A stretch of DNA of 64,000 bases from an uncultured Porphyromonas sp. Its GTDB lineage: Bacteria; Bacteroidota; Bacteroidia; Bacteroidales; Porphyromonadaceae. A program made the translations under genes and the position numbers. How positions within the stretch are numbered: the stretch's first letter is position 1; the number at the start of each line of letters is the position of its first letter. Below are positions 42,074 to 52,141 of the stretch, in pieces. The notes beneath the pieces were generated by a model. The model worked only from the letters and a program-made list of their open reading frames with translations. It searched no databases and was not told the DNA's origin. The stretch spans positions 83,676-147,675 of the forward strand of contig CAJPPK010000002.1 of assembly GCA_905372565.1 (NCBI GenBank). The letters are read 5' to 3'.

Positions 42074-43066
42074 ATGAGTCATCCTATTGCCGTCCTTGCG
42101 GGCGGATTCTCTGGAGAGCATGCTGTATCACTCCGTAGTGCAGCGGGGATTCTCTCTTGGATTGATCGCAGTCTCTTCTCTCCCTATTTGGTTGTCATAG
42201 ATGATTCAGGTTGGCATGTTCAGATCGAAGGGAAGCCAGCTCTCCCTATAGATAAGTGTAACTTCAGCTTCATGCTAGATGGTGAGGTTATTCGGTTTGA
42301 GTATGCTTTGATCACAATTCATGGTACTCCTGGAGAAAATGGATTGATTCAAGGGTATCTAGATCTTGTAGGTGTCCCTTACAATACAGGAGGAGTGCTA
42401 ACCGAAGCTCTAACCTTTAGTAAGTATCACTGTAATCGCTATCTCTCTACCTTCCCTGGGATACGCGTTGCTAGTGCTGTGCGTCTACAGTGTGGCGGGA
42501 TTCGTCCTTCAGAGGAGGCTCTAGTCGAAGAGCTAGGACTTCCGCTCTTCGTCAAGCCTAATGCAGGTGGATCTAGTGTAGCGACGAGCCGTGTAGATCA
42601 GGTCGAAGATTTGGCACAAGCCATATCAGTAGCTTTTGAGGAATGTGACGAGGTGTTGCTGGAGCGATTCATTGCGGGGACGGAAGTAACCTGCGGATGC
42701 TATAGCATCGGGGATGAAGTCAAATCCTTACCCGTTACAGAAGTAGTCCCTAAGAATAGCTTCTTTGACTTCGAGGCAAAATATCACGGAGCTGTCGAAG
42801 AGATTACCCCTGCTCGTATTTGTCCAGAGCTAACCGCACTCATTCAGCGTCTCACTCGAGAGATCTACCGCCATATAGATGCACGGGGGATTATCCGTGT
42901 AGACTTCATTATCGAGGCGGATGGTGTGCCTACCCTACTTGAAGTCAATACAACGCCCGGAATGACCCCTACGAGCTTTATCCCTCAGCAAGTAGCAGCA
43001 GCTGGACTCACGATGTCTCAGCTTCTGACTGACATCATACAGGATCAACTCAAGAGAATAGTTTAG
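42074..43066 (+). CDS. ddl: D-alanine--D-alanine ligase
   Basis: 330 residues, the usual size. Ddl joins two D-alanines for the peptidoglycan pentapeptide. The ATP-grasp features are present: 'VLAGGFSGEHAVSLRSA' at the start, 'VKPNAGGSSVATSRV' as the nucleotide loop, 'EVTCGCYSIG', and 'IRVDFIIEADGVPTLLEVNTTPGMTPTSFIPQQ' at the metal site. It heads a plus-strand group with the acyltransferase (4 bases downstream) and the PepSY-type gene, under the promoter at 42001-42032. Confidence 0.96.
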   Translation: MSHPIAVLAGGFSGEHAVSLRSAAGILSWIDRSLFSPYLVVIDDSGWHVQIEGKPALPIDKCNFSFMLDGEVIRFEYALITIHGTPGENGLIQGYLDLVGVPYNTGGVLTEALTFSKYHCNRYLSTFPGIRVASAVRLQCGGIRPSEEALVEELGLPLFVKPNAGGSSVATSRVDQVEDLAQAISVAFEECDEVLLERFIAGTEVTCGCYSIGDEVKSLPVTEVVPKNSFFDFEAKYHGAVEEITPARICPELTALIQRLTREIYRHIDARGIIRVDFIIEADGVPTLLEVNTTPGMTPTSFIPQQVAAAGLTMSQLLTDIIQDQLKRIV

Positions 43067-43070
43067 CTCC

Positions 43071-44243
43071 ATGGACAATAATAAATATAAGGACATCCGT
43101 CCTCTGACCCCTGAGGAGATCCCAGGAGCTGTAGCCGCATTGATGTCTATTCCAGAGCTTCGTCAAGTGTACGAGGGGCTAGGACTCAAGCCTACCTGGG
43201 ATGAGCTCCGAGAGAGCCTCCAGCAGTGTCACAGCGTAGAAGACTTTAAGCGAAAAGCCAGCTACCATTGGGTGAAGCATATTATGGCTCATTTCTGCCA
43301 ATCAATAGAGCTGACAGGGGTAGATCACATCGCGAAGGAGGGAGCCTACACTTATATTTCCAATCATCGTGACATCATCCTAGATTCAGCCTTCCTGAAT
43401 GTATTGTTAGCTGATGCTGGAGCTGGTCTCCCACGTATAGCTATCGGAGATAACTTGATGCTCTATCCCTGGATTGAAACTTTAGTCAAGCTTAATGGGA
43501 GCTTCCTCGTCCGACGTAACCTTCAGGGGCGTGAGGTTCTTCTAGCTGCTCGCCTACTCTCTGAATATATGCATGATGCGATTAGGGATGGACTGAGCGT
43601 CTGGATTGCCCAGCGTGAAGGGAGAGCCAAGGATTCATCTGATCATACCCAGCCCGCTCTATTGAAGATGCTTGCTCTAGGTGGAGAGACAAGGGATCTA
43701 GAGCAATCCCTAAGAGAACTAAATATCATTCCCGTCACCTGCAGCTATGAGTTTGATCCCTGTGACTATCTCAAGGCTCAAGAGATGCAGCTCAAGAGAG
43801 ATGTCGAGGGCTTTAAGAAGAGTAAAGCGGATGATGGGATAAATATGAAGACTGGTCTCTTCGGCTGGAAGGGGCGAGTCTCCTTCCATATGGGACGTCC
43901 CCTCAATGAACTTCTCGCTCTACATCCACTCACTGCTGACGCAGGTAAAGATCCTGTAGAACAGCTAGCCAAGATCCTTGATGCAGAGATCCATCGTAAC
44001 TATCGTCTCTACCCTATTAACTATGTAGCACTTGATCTCTTGGATGGTGAAGGCACTGCTCCTGTAGATAGCTATACCAGCGAAGAGAAGAAGAAAGCAC
44101 TTCGTTATATTCAAGAGCGTATTGCCCTGGTCCAATTGCCCGGAGGGCTTACCCCAGATGCATCCTTCCTGCAGGAATGCTTGCTTACGATGTACGCTAA
44201 TCCTGCACGAAACAAGCTCCGTCAACTGAGCTCCGCTAGCTAA
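43071..44243 (+). CDS. PlsC-like glycerol-phosphate acyltransferase family protein
   Basis: 390 residues. The acyltransferase motif lies at about residues 97-104 as 'SNHRDIILDSAF', followed by 'NLMLYPWIETLVKLNGSFLVRR' and 'VWIAQREGRAKD', in the usual block order of PlsB/PlsC enzymes. Such proteins acylate lysophosphatidate or glycerol phosphate at the membrane. The spacing in the first block is H-x5-D rather than the textbook H-x4-D. I believe this is common in the Bacteroidetes branch but cannot check it. Long non-catalytic ends (about 95 and 100 residues) make it larger than PlsC. Confidence 0.75.
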   Translation: MDNNKYKDIRPLTPEEIPGAVAALMSIPELRQVYEGLGLKPTWDELRESLQQCHSVEDFKRKASYHWVKHIMAHFCQSIELTGVDHIAKEGAYTYISNHRDIILDSAFLNVLLADAGAGLPRIAIGDNLMLYPWIETLVKLNGSFLVRRNLQGREVLLAARLLSEYMHDAIRDGLSVWIAQREGRAKDSSDHTQPALLKMLALGGETRDLEQSLRELNIIPVTCSYEFDPCDYLKAQEMQLKRDVEGFKKSKADDGINMKTGLFGWKGRVSFHMGRPLNELLALHPLTADAGKDPVEQLAKILDAEIHRNYRLYPINYVALDLLDGEGTAPVDSYTSEEKKKALRYIQERIALVQLPGGLTPDASFLQECLLTMYANPARNKLRQLSSAS

Positions 44244-44246
44244 TCT

Positions 44247-45773
44247 ATGGGGAGGTATAAGATCACTGCAAAGAAGCTACATAAGTACTTGGGGATTCCT
44301 CTCTGTGTGCTTCTTCTTTTTGCATCCCTCTCAGGTATCCTACTAAATCATCGTGATCTTCTTCGGCAGATTGATGTCCCTCGCTGGCTCCTACCGAAGA
44401 ACTATGCTTACACGAATTGGAACAATGGAGCCTTGCGTGGGGCTGTCAAGACGAGCCAAGGGGTCTACCTCTATGGTACAGCAGGTCTATGGCGCACCGA
44501 TTCTACCTTAACTCAATCTCCCTCTCCTGAGCTAGCAGGGCTAGCATCTGGAGGAGATGAGCGTCGGATGATGGCACTTGTGTCGGATTCTACCGAGACG
44601 CTATGGGCGATCTCTCAGTTTCGCCTTTACCAAAGGCCTACTCATTCCAGTCACTGGCAAGAAGTAGCTCTACCTGAAGGTATCCATGGTCGCTTAACTG
44701 ACCTACAGCTTCATGGTGATAGTCTCCTTCTGTTGAGCCGTTCTCAGCTATTTGTTCGCTCTCTACGCGCCCCTCACTGGCGAGAGATCACACTCCCTGC
44801 TCCAGATGGATATACGGGGAAGCTCCTTCTCTTTCAGCTCGTCTGGGCGCTACATAGCGGAGAGTACTTTGGTTTAGTAGGGCGCTTGATCGTTGATGGT
44901 ATTGGGATTATCCTTCTGCTTCTATCGCTAACGGGGCTTAGCTATACACTCTTTCATACTCGTCTCAAGAGGTTGAAGGGGAAGAGTAAAGAGACGGCAT
45001 CTCCCGAGGAGAGACGACAGCTTGCTCAGGGTCTAGCTAAGCAGGACCGCTGGCATCGCCTATTGGGACGCTGGACTTTCTGGGCTGTGTGCTTCGTATC
45101 CACTACAGGGTGGATGCTCCGCCCCCCCTTAATGCTCCCTCTTGTCTTTACGAAGGCTCGTCCACTACCGGGTACTTCGCTCTACTCGGAGAATCCATGG
45201 TTCGACCGCCTACGGGCTATTCGATACGATCAGAAGACTGGTCATTGGCTACTATCGACTAGTCAAGGGTTCTTCACTATGGGGATCTTAGGAGATAAGC
45301 CCAAGCGTTGGGAAGTACAGCCACCAGTGAGTCCGATGGGGATCAATGCTTTCGTCCAGCGTGCTGATGGCTCTTGGTTGATAGGCTCCTTCTCGGGGCT
45401 TTATGAGGTTACTCCGCAAGACTCGCTTCCGCTTCGTAACTACTTTACTGGAGAACGCTACGAAGAGCTCAAGCATGTGCGACCAGTCACGCCTAATGCT
45501 GTCACGGGGATGATGCTAGGAGCATCTAGAGACGAAGATCTCATCGCCTGCTACGAGCAGGGGATCGGGCTCTCCCCCCACTATCCTATCCCTCAGCCCA
45601 AGGAAATGAATGAGCTACCCTACTCGCTATGGCAGTATGCCCTGGAGTGGCATACTGGGCGTATTTATCGTCCTCTCATTGGGAGCTGGGGTGTAGAGCT
45701 ATTCATCTTCTTCTTTGGACTGGCTGTCACCCTCGTCCTCTGGTCAGGTAAGCGACGATTGAAGCGGAAATAA
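44247..45773 (+). CDS. PepSY-associated TM-helix family membrane protein
   Basis: 508 residues. The first helix 'KLHKYLGIPLCVLLLFASLSGILLNH' is the signature of PepSY_TM proteins. It is followed by a large outer loop (about 40-205), a second helix (about 212-232), 'RWHRLLGRWTFWAVCFVSTTGWM', another loop, and a C-terminal helix 'LFIFFFGLAVTLVLW' with basic residues. Relatives reduce ferric siderophores or act in iron uptake. Here the conserved His residues in 'LHKYLG' and 'RWHRLLGR' could bind heme, but this is an inference. It closes the ddl group (3-base gap). Confidence 0.75.
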   Translation: MGRYKITAKKLHKYLGIPLCVLLLFASLSGILLNHRDLLRQIDVPRWLLPKNYAYTNWNNGALRGAVKTSQGVYLYGTAGLWRTDSTLTQSPSPELAGLASGGDERRMMALVSDSTETLWAISQFRLYQRPTHSSHWQEVALPEGIHGRLTDLQLHGDSLLLLSRSQLFVRSLRAPHWREITLPAPDGYTGKLLLFQLVWALHSGEYFGLVGRLIVDGIGIILLLLSLTGLSYTLFHTRLKRLKGKSKETASPEERRQLAQGLAKQDRWHRLLGRWTFWAVCFVSTTGWMLRPPLMLPLVFTKARPLPGTSLYSENPWFDRLRAIRYDQKTGHWLLSTSQGFFTMGILGDKPKRWEVQPPVSPMGINAFVQRADGSWLIGSFSGLYEVTPQDSLPLRNYFTGERYEELKHVRPVTPNAVTGMMLGASRDEDLIACYEQGIGLSPHYPIPQPKEMNELPYSLWQYALEWHTGRIYRPLIGSWGVELFIFFFGLAVTLVLWSGKRRLKRK

Positions 45774-45808
45774 TCAGATTAATTGATCCTTCCTAGGGAA
45801 GCCTCTGG

Positions 45809-45892
45809 TTAGGTATATAGTGAGCTAGAGATTACGTATATTGTGATCGAGCTGTTACGTATATTGTAATCTCTCCGTTACGTATATTGTGA
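45809..45892. repeat. 23-bp tandem array (TTACGTATATTGTAA type), second copy
   Basis: Cores start at 45809, 45832, 45855 and 45878, exactly 23 bp apart: TTAGGTATATAGTGA, TTACGTATATTGTGA, TTACGTATATTGTAA and TTACGTATATTGTGA. The core is the same as the array at 15629 while the 8-bp spacers differ. It fills the gap before the Nif3 gene. Confidence 0.95.
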
Positions 45893-45986
45893 TCTTCTAG
45901 CCGGTACAGACGAGATTCACCCTACCACTTTGAAATGATCTAAAGGATAAGCTTAGTAAGCCTTTTCACTCATTCTCTAGACAACT

Positions 45987-46787
45987 ATGACACTACGCAT
46001 TCAAGATATTTGGGCAGAGCTAGCTGAGCGTCTGCCACTTCACCTGCAGGAGAGCTACGACAACTGTGGCTTGCAGGTTGGAGATCCTAGCATTCCCGCC
46101 ACAGGGGTTCTCTGCTGTGTAGATATCACGGAGGCTGTACTCGAAGAGGCATTGGCCAAGGGGTGCAATATGATCATCGCACACCATCCGCTACTCTTCA
46201 AGAGTCTGAAGTGCATCAGTACAGGATCCTATATTCAGCGCTGTGTGACCTTTGCTCTGCGACATGAGTTGGTCATCTATGCGGCTCATACGAATGCCGA
46301 TAATGCTCCAGCTGGACTCAACTATCTCCTCGCCGAGGATCTAGGACTCCAGCAGGTACAAGCCCTCCTGCCACGCTACCCCGATGATGCGTTCACGGGC
46401 TCAGGTATCATCGGTATGCTCCCCGAACCTATCGCCTTAGAGGAATGGCTGAGACAAATCGAGGCATACTTCCAGACACGTCAGCTACGCTATAGTCGCA
46501 CGAATAAGACTTCTGTCCAGCGTATCGCTATTTGTGGCGGAGCAGGAGCCTTCCTCTGGGAAAGAGCCAGAGATGTCGGTGCTGATGCATTACTTACGGG
46601 AGAAGCGAAGTATAATGATTACTTTGACTGCGAGGGGAGCCCTATCCTAGTGACTGTGGGACATTACGAGAGTGAGTGCATTGCGGCTACTCTCTTTGCA
46701 GAAGTTATCTCGCAGAAATTCTCTACCTTTGCAGTCTACGAAAGCGAGTTAGACTCCAACCCAATAAAAGCGTTACAGCACTTATAA
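45987..46787 (+). CDS. Nif3-like dinuclear metal-centre protein
   Basis: 266 residues, the short form without the PII-like insert found in many Bacteroidetes Nif3 proteins of about 365. Metal-binding segments are 'MIIAHHPLLFKSLK', 'IYAAHTNADNAPAGLNYLL' and 'LVTVGHYESECIAATLF'. Nif3 proteins form hexamer rings. The function is not settled (a GTP cyclohydrolase or hydrolase activity has been reported for some). The stop overlaps the next start as TAATG, so the two genes are coupled. Confidence 0.9.
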   Translation: MTLRIQDIWAELAERLPLHLQESYDNCGLQVGDPSIPATGVLCCVDITEAVLEEALAKGCNMIIAHHPLLFKSLKCISTGSYIQRCVTFALRHELVIYAAHTNADNAPAGLNYLLAEDLGLQQVQALLPRYPDDAFTGSGIIGMLPEPIALEEWLRQIEAYFQTRQLRYSRTNKTSVQRIAICGGAGAFLWERARDVGADALLTGEAKYNDYFDCEGSPILVTVGHYESECIAATLFAEVISQKFSTFAVYESELDSNPIKALQHL

Positions 46788-47635
46788 TGGCGAAAGAAAC
46801 TACAACAAAGACCACGAAGAAGGCTACCAAAGCTAAGGCTACCGAGGTAGCTACCGAAGCTGTGGCAAGCCAGGAAACCAATGTCAATCCTACAGATCGT
46901 GTGGTCGCCGAGAAGCTTATGGCACTAAGCCGTCTTCAGGAGACCTATACGAAGATCGACCATATCAAGACACTGCGTGGTGAACTTCCTCTAGAGGTAC
47001 AGGATCTAGAAGATGAGATCGAAGGTCTAGAGACACGCCTCAAGCACCTCGAAGAGGATAACAAGCGTCAGGTGCAAGCAGTCTCTACCGAGAAGAGTAA
47101 GATCCAGAACGCCCAAGAAAATATCGTGAGATACAAGGAGCAGCTCAATAATGTCAAGAATAACCGTGAGTACGATAACCTCTCTAAGGAGATCGAATTC
47201 CAAGGTCTTGAGATTGAGCTTTCGCAGAAGCGCATCAATGAGGGTATGCATGACATCGAGCATCGTAAGGAGCGTATCGCTCAGCTTAAGGAAACGATCG
47301 CCCTCCGTCGTGAAGATCTCGAGAGCAAGCAAGCTGAACTCTCTCGTATCAAGAGTGAGACTAAGCAGGAAGAAGAGGAACTACGTGCTGATGCGATTCG
47401 CCTTGAAGAAGGCATCGAGGAGCGTCTACTCCATGCGTTCACTCGCATTCGTGAGGGTGCACGCAATGGGCTTGCTGTAGTACCTATTGATCGTGATGCC
47501 TGCGGTGGCTGCTTCAATAAGATCCCCCCCCAGCGTCAGGTCGATCTAAAGCTTCACAAGAAGATCATCGTCTGCGAATACTGCGGTCGTATCCTCATTG
47601 ATCCAGATCTCGCTGAAGAAGCACACCAGCACTAA
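46787..47635 (+). CDS. Coiled-coil C4 zinc-ribbon protein (CdsZ/FlgZ-like)
   Basis: 282 residues from the ATG at 46787, chosen because upstream frame residues overlap Nif3 and the Lys-rich start follows. The first 45 residues are K/T/A-rich and low-complexity. Residues about 50-215 form a long coiled-coil hairpin ('LEDEIEGLETRLKHLEEDNKRQ', 'NNREYDNLSKEIEFQGLEIELSQKR'). The end is a C4 zinc ribbon, 'CGGCFNKIPPQ' and 'CEYCGRIL'. Relatives such as CT398 of Chlamydia and FlgZ of Helicobacter bind partner proteins. The role in Bacteroidetes is unknown. It is coupled to Nif3 and followed by tilS after 21 bases. Confidence 0.85.
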   Translation: MAKETTTKTTKKATKAKATEVATEAVASQETNVNPTDRVVAEKLMALSRLQETYTKIDHIKTLRGELPLEVQDLEDEIEGLETRLKHLEEDNKRQVQAVSTEKSKIQNAQENIVRYKEQLNNVKNNREYDNLSKEIEFQGLEIELSQKRINEGMHDIEHRKERIAQLKETIALRREDLESKQAELSRIKSETKQEEEELRADAIRLEEGIEERLLHAFTRIREGARNGLAVVPIDRDACGGCFNKIPPQRQVDLKLHKKIIVCEYCGRILIDPDLAEEAHQH

Positions 47636-47656
47636 GCTCTCTCCCGTCAGATAGAT

Positions 47657-49036
47657 ATGCGTCATCCGCTAGAGGAGCAGATCGCTAAGACCATCGCTCG
47701 TCATCAGCTCATCGGCGCATCAGACATCATCTACATAGCCCTGAGTGGAGGCGCCGATTCGGTTGCCCTACTTAGGGCTATGCTGGCTTTAGGCTATGGG
47801 GAACAGCTTCGGGCACTCCACATGAATTTTCAGCTACGTGGGGAGGAAAGCCAAGAAGATGAGGCTTTCGTTCGTCAGCTCTGCCAGGAGCAGGCTATAC
47901 CTCTTCTTGTGGAGCGTCGAGATACAAGTAGCTATGCCAAGGCACACGGCATCTCTATTGAGATGGCGGCACGGGATCTACGCTACGCATGGTTTGCTTC
48001 GTTAAGAGAGCAGGAGATGGATCCTCTACGTGTGAAGATCGGGGTTGCACACCACGCCGATGATCAGCTGGAGACATTCTTTCTGAATCTCTCCATGGGG
48101 ACTGGTATACGTGGTTTACGAGGGATGCGCTATCACCGACCAGAGCAGGGGATCATCCGTCCCTTACTAGACTGCCCTCGCACCCTTATACTCGGCTACC
48201 TTAAGGCTCTAGGACAAGTATGGCGAGAGGATAGTAGCAATGCAGATATAAGCTATAAGCGTAATCGTATCCGTCACCAGCTCCTTCCCTTGCTAGAGGA
48301 ACTTAATCCTTCCTTCCGTAGCGCTCTCATGCGAACGATGGAGCATCTACGATCGACAGAGGTACTCTATCTAGAACTAATAGCCCAGTATCGTGAGAGA
48401 CTCATGGAGGAGTCTGTCATTACGATTACACCACTGACCACGCACCCGGAGGGGAAGACTCTCCTTTTCGAACTACTCTATCCCTATGGCTTCTCCCGGG
48501 AGATCGTAGAAGAGGTATATCGGAATATCCTCAGTGGCACAGCTGGAGCACAGTTCTATGCTCCGAATTATCTACTACATAGAGGGAGCCAACATTTGGA
48601 GCTTCTCCCGAGAGATATTGAGGAGGTTACTCCCTTTTCTATATCTATTAGAGAAGATGGCTCCTGTCTCCTACCTACAGGTCAGCGTCTAGCATGGAGG
48701 GTCTACCCTGCTAGTACTTGGCAAAGCAAAAAACTTCCTCGACATGAGGCTTGTTTTGATCTTGACTCTATAGCGACCTCTGAACTAACTCTACGTAGCA
48801 GAAAGGAGGGTGATATGCTCTATCCCTTTGGTATGCGAGGGAAGAAACTCCTTCGTCGTATCTTCATCGATGGTAAGTATAGCCAGCAGGCACGCAGAGA
48901 AGCTCTACTACTCTGTCTTGGTGATCAACCGATTTGGCTCGTCGGGCATGTGGCTGACCGGCGATACGCAGTGAATGCAGAGACCAAGCAGATCATTCAT
49001 TTCACGCTCTCATCTCCATCGGAGCGACTATACTAA
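47657..49036 (+). CDS. tilS: tRNA(Ile)-lysidine synthase
   Basis: 459 residues, normal for the longer TilS. It converts C34 of the AUA-reading tRNA-Ile to lysidine. The PP-loop ATPase motif 'LSGGADSVALL' is at about 29-39. 'AHHADDQLETFFLNLSMGTGIRGLRGM' is the second core block and 'RNRIRHQLLPLLEELNP' the third. A substrate-binding C-terminal region of about 130 residues follows, ending 'GDQPIWLVGHVADRRYAV'. It lies in a plus-strand run with the zinc-ribbon gene before and the second uvrA 50 bases after. Confidence 0.93.
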   Translation: MRHPLEEQIAKTIARHQLIGASDIIYIALSGGADSVALLRAMLALGYGEQLRALHMNFQLRGEESQEDEAFVRQLCQEQAIPLLVERRDTSSYAKAHGISIEMAARDLRYAWFASLREQEMDPLRVKIGVAHHADDQLETFFLNLSMGTGIRGLRGMRYHRPEQGIIRPLLDCPRTLILGYLKALGQVWREDSSNADISYKRNRIRHQLLPLLEELNPSFRSALMRTMEHLRSTEVLYLELIAQYRERLMEESVITITPLTTHPEGKTLLFELLYPYGFSREIVEEVYRNILSGTAGAQFYAPNYLLHRGSQHLELLPRDIEEVTPFSISIREDGSCLLPTGQRLAWRVYPASTWQSKKLPRHEACFDLDSIATSELTLRSRKEGDMLYPFGMRGKKLLRRIFIDGKYSQQARREALLLCLGDQPIWLVGHVADRRYAVNAETKQIIHFTLSSPSERLY

Positions 49037-49086
49037 GCCTCTACCCCACCCTTTATATATCTGATCGTCTATCCCACCCTTACATT

Positions 49087-51981
49087 ATGCCTAAGCAAAC
49101 GAAATCGATAGCATCCGCAACTCTTGCAGATCGGCAAGATACCGCTTCACATATTCTCCTGCATCACGTCCGTGTCAATAACCTAAAGAATATTGATCTA
49201 GAGATCCCTCGTGGCAAGCTAGTCGTCGTGACCGGAGTGAGTGGCTCGGGTAAAAGCTCTCTTGCATTTGATACCCTTTATGCCGAGGGACAACGCCGTT
49301 ATGTGGAGAGTCTATCATCTTATGCCCGTCAGTTCGTAGGGCGTATGGCCAAGCCAGAGGCCGATTGGATCCGTGGGCTACCTCCTGCCATTGCGATCGA
49401 GCAACGTGTGGTTAGTCGTAATCCTCGCTCTACGGTGGCTACCTCTACAGAGATCTACGAATATCTTCGCTTGCTCTATGCTCGTATAGGTAAGATGATC
49501 TCACCAGAGACAGGGGAAGAAGTCCGTAAGCATACGACAGCTGATGTCCTAGGCTATATCAAGGCGCTTCCAGCTGGCAGTCGTGTCTACCTCATCATAC
49601 CTCTTCTTCTCCCTGAAGGGCGTAGCCTAGCGTCCCATCTCGAGGTCCAGATGCAGCAGGGGTATAGTCGTCTTTGGCGTGAAGGGAAAGTCTTCCCCAT
49701 CGATGAGGCACTGACCTGGAAGGATGAAGAGGTAGCTGGACTCCACCTTCTCATAGACCGTTTGGTAGTAAGTGAAGATCCAGATGATGCTGATCGTCTA
49801 GGAGAGTCGATTGAGACAGCCTTCTTCGAAGGGCATGGTGTATGTACTTTGGCCGTAGAGATGATGCTGGATGGAGAGCGTCAGCCTATCCATTTACAGA
49901 CCTTCAGCAATATCTTTGAAGCTGGTGGACGTACCTTCCAGGAACCTACGCCTGAGATGTTCAGTTTCAACAATCCGATCGGAGCCTGCCCTACGTGTGA
50001 GGGCTTTGGTATGGTCGTAGGGATCGATCCCGCTCTAGTCATACCTGATCAGACGCTATCTGTGTACGATGATGCCGTAGCCTGCTGGCGTGGTATGGTT
50101 TCCTCCGAATGGAAGAAGGAATTTATACGTTTGGCTTCGAAGGCTAAGTTCCCTATTCATCGTGCATACAATGAGCTGACGGAGGAGCAGAGGAAGAAGA
50201 TATGGGAGGGCTTCATGCATCCTGAATGGGGACCAATAGGTATCCATCCCTACTTCGACTCCCTACGTAGTCAGCTCCATAAGATACAGAACCGCGTACG
50301 CATAGCTCACTTCACGGGAAAGACGATCTGTCCCGACTGTCATGGAGGACGACTAAAGCCCGATGCACTATGTGTCTTCGTCGGGGGAAAGAATATCGCT
50401 GAGGTTGTCGGGATGACGCTTTGGGAGGCTCGACGCTTCTTCGATGAACTGACGCTGAGCGATGATGATGCCTTGATCGCGAAGCGTCTACTCCATGAGA
50501 TACGCTCCCGTCTGCTCTTTCTCGATGAAGTTGGCCTAGGCTACCTCACACTTGATCGTCTATCCAATACGCTCTCTGGGGGCGAAAGCCAACGTGTCAC
50601 CTTGGCGACCCAGCTAGGAAGCAGCCTCGTAGGGTCACTCTATGTATTGGATGAACCGAGCATTGGGCTTCACCAGCGTGATACTGATCGCCTGATACGT
50701 GTCGTCCATCGCTTGCGAGATCTAGGCAATACGGTCGTCGTCGTCGAGCATGACGAGGAGATGATGCGTGCCGCTGACTACCTAATCGACATCGGTCCTG
50801 ACGCTGGGCGCTATGGTGGTGAGGTCATCTATGCAGGTCCACTCTCGGAGATCAATACCAAGACTCCAGGACATACGGCAGCCTTCCTCACTGGACGTAA
50901 GCAAATCCCTCTGCCAAGCATCCGTCGTCCGTGGAATAGCTACCTCCAAATCGAAGGAGCCTCGATGCATAATCTAAAGCATATCACAGCTCGCTTCCCG
51001 CTACATACCTTGACGGTCGTCAGTGGGGTCAGTGGTTCGGGCAAGAGTACCCTGATGAAGGAGCTCTTCTATGAGGGCGTTATGCGAAAGATCAATAAGA
51101 TGCCCCTCGACAATCTCCTATTTGAGGATCTTACAGGAGACTTCAAAGAGATCAATCAGATCGAGTATGTCGACCAGAATAATATAGGTAAGAGCTCACG
51201 ATCTAATCCTGTGACCTATGTCGGAGCCTTCGATCCGATCCGTGATCTCTATGCTGGACAAGCTCTATCCAAGCAGATGGGATACAAGCCCTACTACTTT
51301 AGCTTCAATAAAGAGGGAGGTCGCTGTGAGCAGTGTCAAGGCGCTGGATCGATTACCATCGAGATGCAGTTCATGGCTGATATCACGATACCGTGTGATG
51401 CCTGTGGCGGAAAGCGCTTTCGCAAGGAGATTCTGGAGGTAGAGTTCTGTGGTCTGAACATCTATCAGCTACTAGAGCTCAGCGTCGAAGAAGCCATTGA
51501 GTTCTTCACGACCCATAAATCCGCATCGCCTCTTACCTCTTCGATCATCGATCGGCTAAAGCCTCTCCAGCTAGTGGGCTTGGGTTACGTCAAGCTAGGT
51601 CAGTCGGGGTCGACGCTTTCAGGTGGGGAAAACCAACGAGTGAAGCTCGCTTCCTACCTCGGCAAGGGGAAGAAGCATCCTACTCTGTTTATCTTCGACG
51701 AGCCAACGACAGGGCTCCACTTCCAAGACATTCATACCCTACTCACCGCACTACAAGCCTTAGTTGATCAAGGGCACTCCGTGATCGTCGTAGAGCATAA
51801 CCTCGAAGTGATCAAGAGTGCTGACTGGGTCATCGATATGGGGCCTGAAGGCGGTAGCGGAGGCGGATATATCGTCGCTGAAGGGACGCCCGAAGAAGTG
51901 GCAAGCAACCCCGCTTCGGTGACAGGGAGCTACCTGCGTCCTCTACTAGAGCAGGCTCTTCCCAAGCGACGCAAGTCTTAG
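49087..51981 (+). CDS. uvrA: Second excinuclease ABC subunit A (UvrA paralogue)
   Basis: 964 residues. Like the UvrA at 12482 it has both ABC modules, with Walker A '[13 protein letters not shown]' near 50 and '[13 protein letters not shown]' near 645. Zinc pairs are 'CPTCEGFG', 'CPDCHGGRL' and 'CEQCQGAG...CDACGGKRF'. The signatures are 'LSGGESQRV' and 'LSGGENQRV'. It has the length of a full UvrA, not of a truncated ABC relative. The two proteins clearly differ in sequence. One is probably the main repair protein and the other a lineage-specific second copy. I cannot say which acts with UvrB. A strong terminator follows. Confidence 0.88.
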   Translation: MPKQTKSIASATLADRQDTASHILLHHVRVNNLKNIDLEIPRGKLVVVTGVSGSGKSSLAFDTLYAEGQRRYVESLSSYARQFVGRMAKPEADWIRGLPPAIAIEQRVVSRNPRSTVATSTEIYEYLRLLYARIGKMISPETGEEVRKHTTADVLGYIKALPAGSRVYLIIPLLLPEGRSLASHLEVQMQQGYSRLWREGKVFPIDEALTWKDEEVAGLHLLIDRLVVSEDPDDADRLGESIETAFFEGHGVCTLAVEMMLDGERQPIHLQTFSNIFEAGGRTFQEPTPEMFSFNNPIGACPTCEGFGMVVGIDPALVIPDQTLSVYDDAVACWRGMVSSEWKKEFIRLASKAKFPIHRAYNELTEEQRKKIWEGFMHPEWGPIGIHPYFDSLRSQLHKIQNRVRIAHFTGKTICPDCHGGRLKPDALCVFVGGKNIAEVVGMTLWEARRFFDELTLSDDDALIAKRLLHEIRSRLLFLDEVGLGYLTLDRLSNTLSGGESQRVTLATQLGSSLVGSLYVLDEPSIGLHQRDTDRLIRVVHRLRDLGNTVVVVEHDEEMMRAADYLIDIGPDAGRYGGEVIYAGPLSEINTKTPGHTAAFLTGRKQIPLPSIRRPWNSYLQIEGASMHNLKHITARFPLHTLTVVSGVSGSGKSTLMKELFYEGVMRKINKMPLDNLLFEDLTGDFKEINQIEYVDQNNIGKSSRSNPVTYVGAFDPIRDLYAGQALSKQMGYKPYYFSFNKEGGRCEQCQGAGSITIEMQFMADITIPCDACGGKRFRKEILEVEFCGLNIYQLLELSVEEAIEFFTTHKSASPLTSSIIDRLKPLQLVGLGYVKLGQSGSTLSGGENQRVKLASYLGKGKKHPTLFIFDEPTTGLHFQDIHTLLTALQALVDQGHSVIVVEHNLEVIKSADWVIDMGPEGGSGGGYIVAEGTPEEVASNPASVTGSYLRPLLEQALPKRRKS

Positions 51982-52011
51982 ACTTCGCCGAGTCAAGAGC
52001 TTTCCCTACTT

Positions 52012-52047
52012 AGCTACGGAGCTTTGTTCGAACAAGGCTCTGTAGCT
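52012..52047 (+). terminator. Strong terminator after the second uvrA
   Basis: AGCTACGGAGCTTTGTT pairs with AACAAGGCTCTGTAGCT (two mismatches that could be wobble pairs) and is followed by ATTTTTAT. Confidence 0.9.
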
Positions 52048-52141
52048 ATTTTTATAAGATCCCCTATTTAGGGTCACGCTATCGAAGCTCTTCAGCGCCT
52101 TCCCCCACGCTCTTTACCTTCGAGAGGAGCACGCCAAGGGA

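Noticed and set aside
52048..52141. Riboswitch before dapB
   Set aside because: Lysine riboswitches can precede such genes, but the predicted leader is only about 20 bases and no conserved fold is visible.
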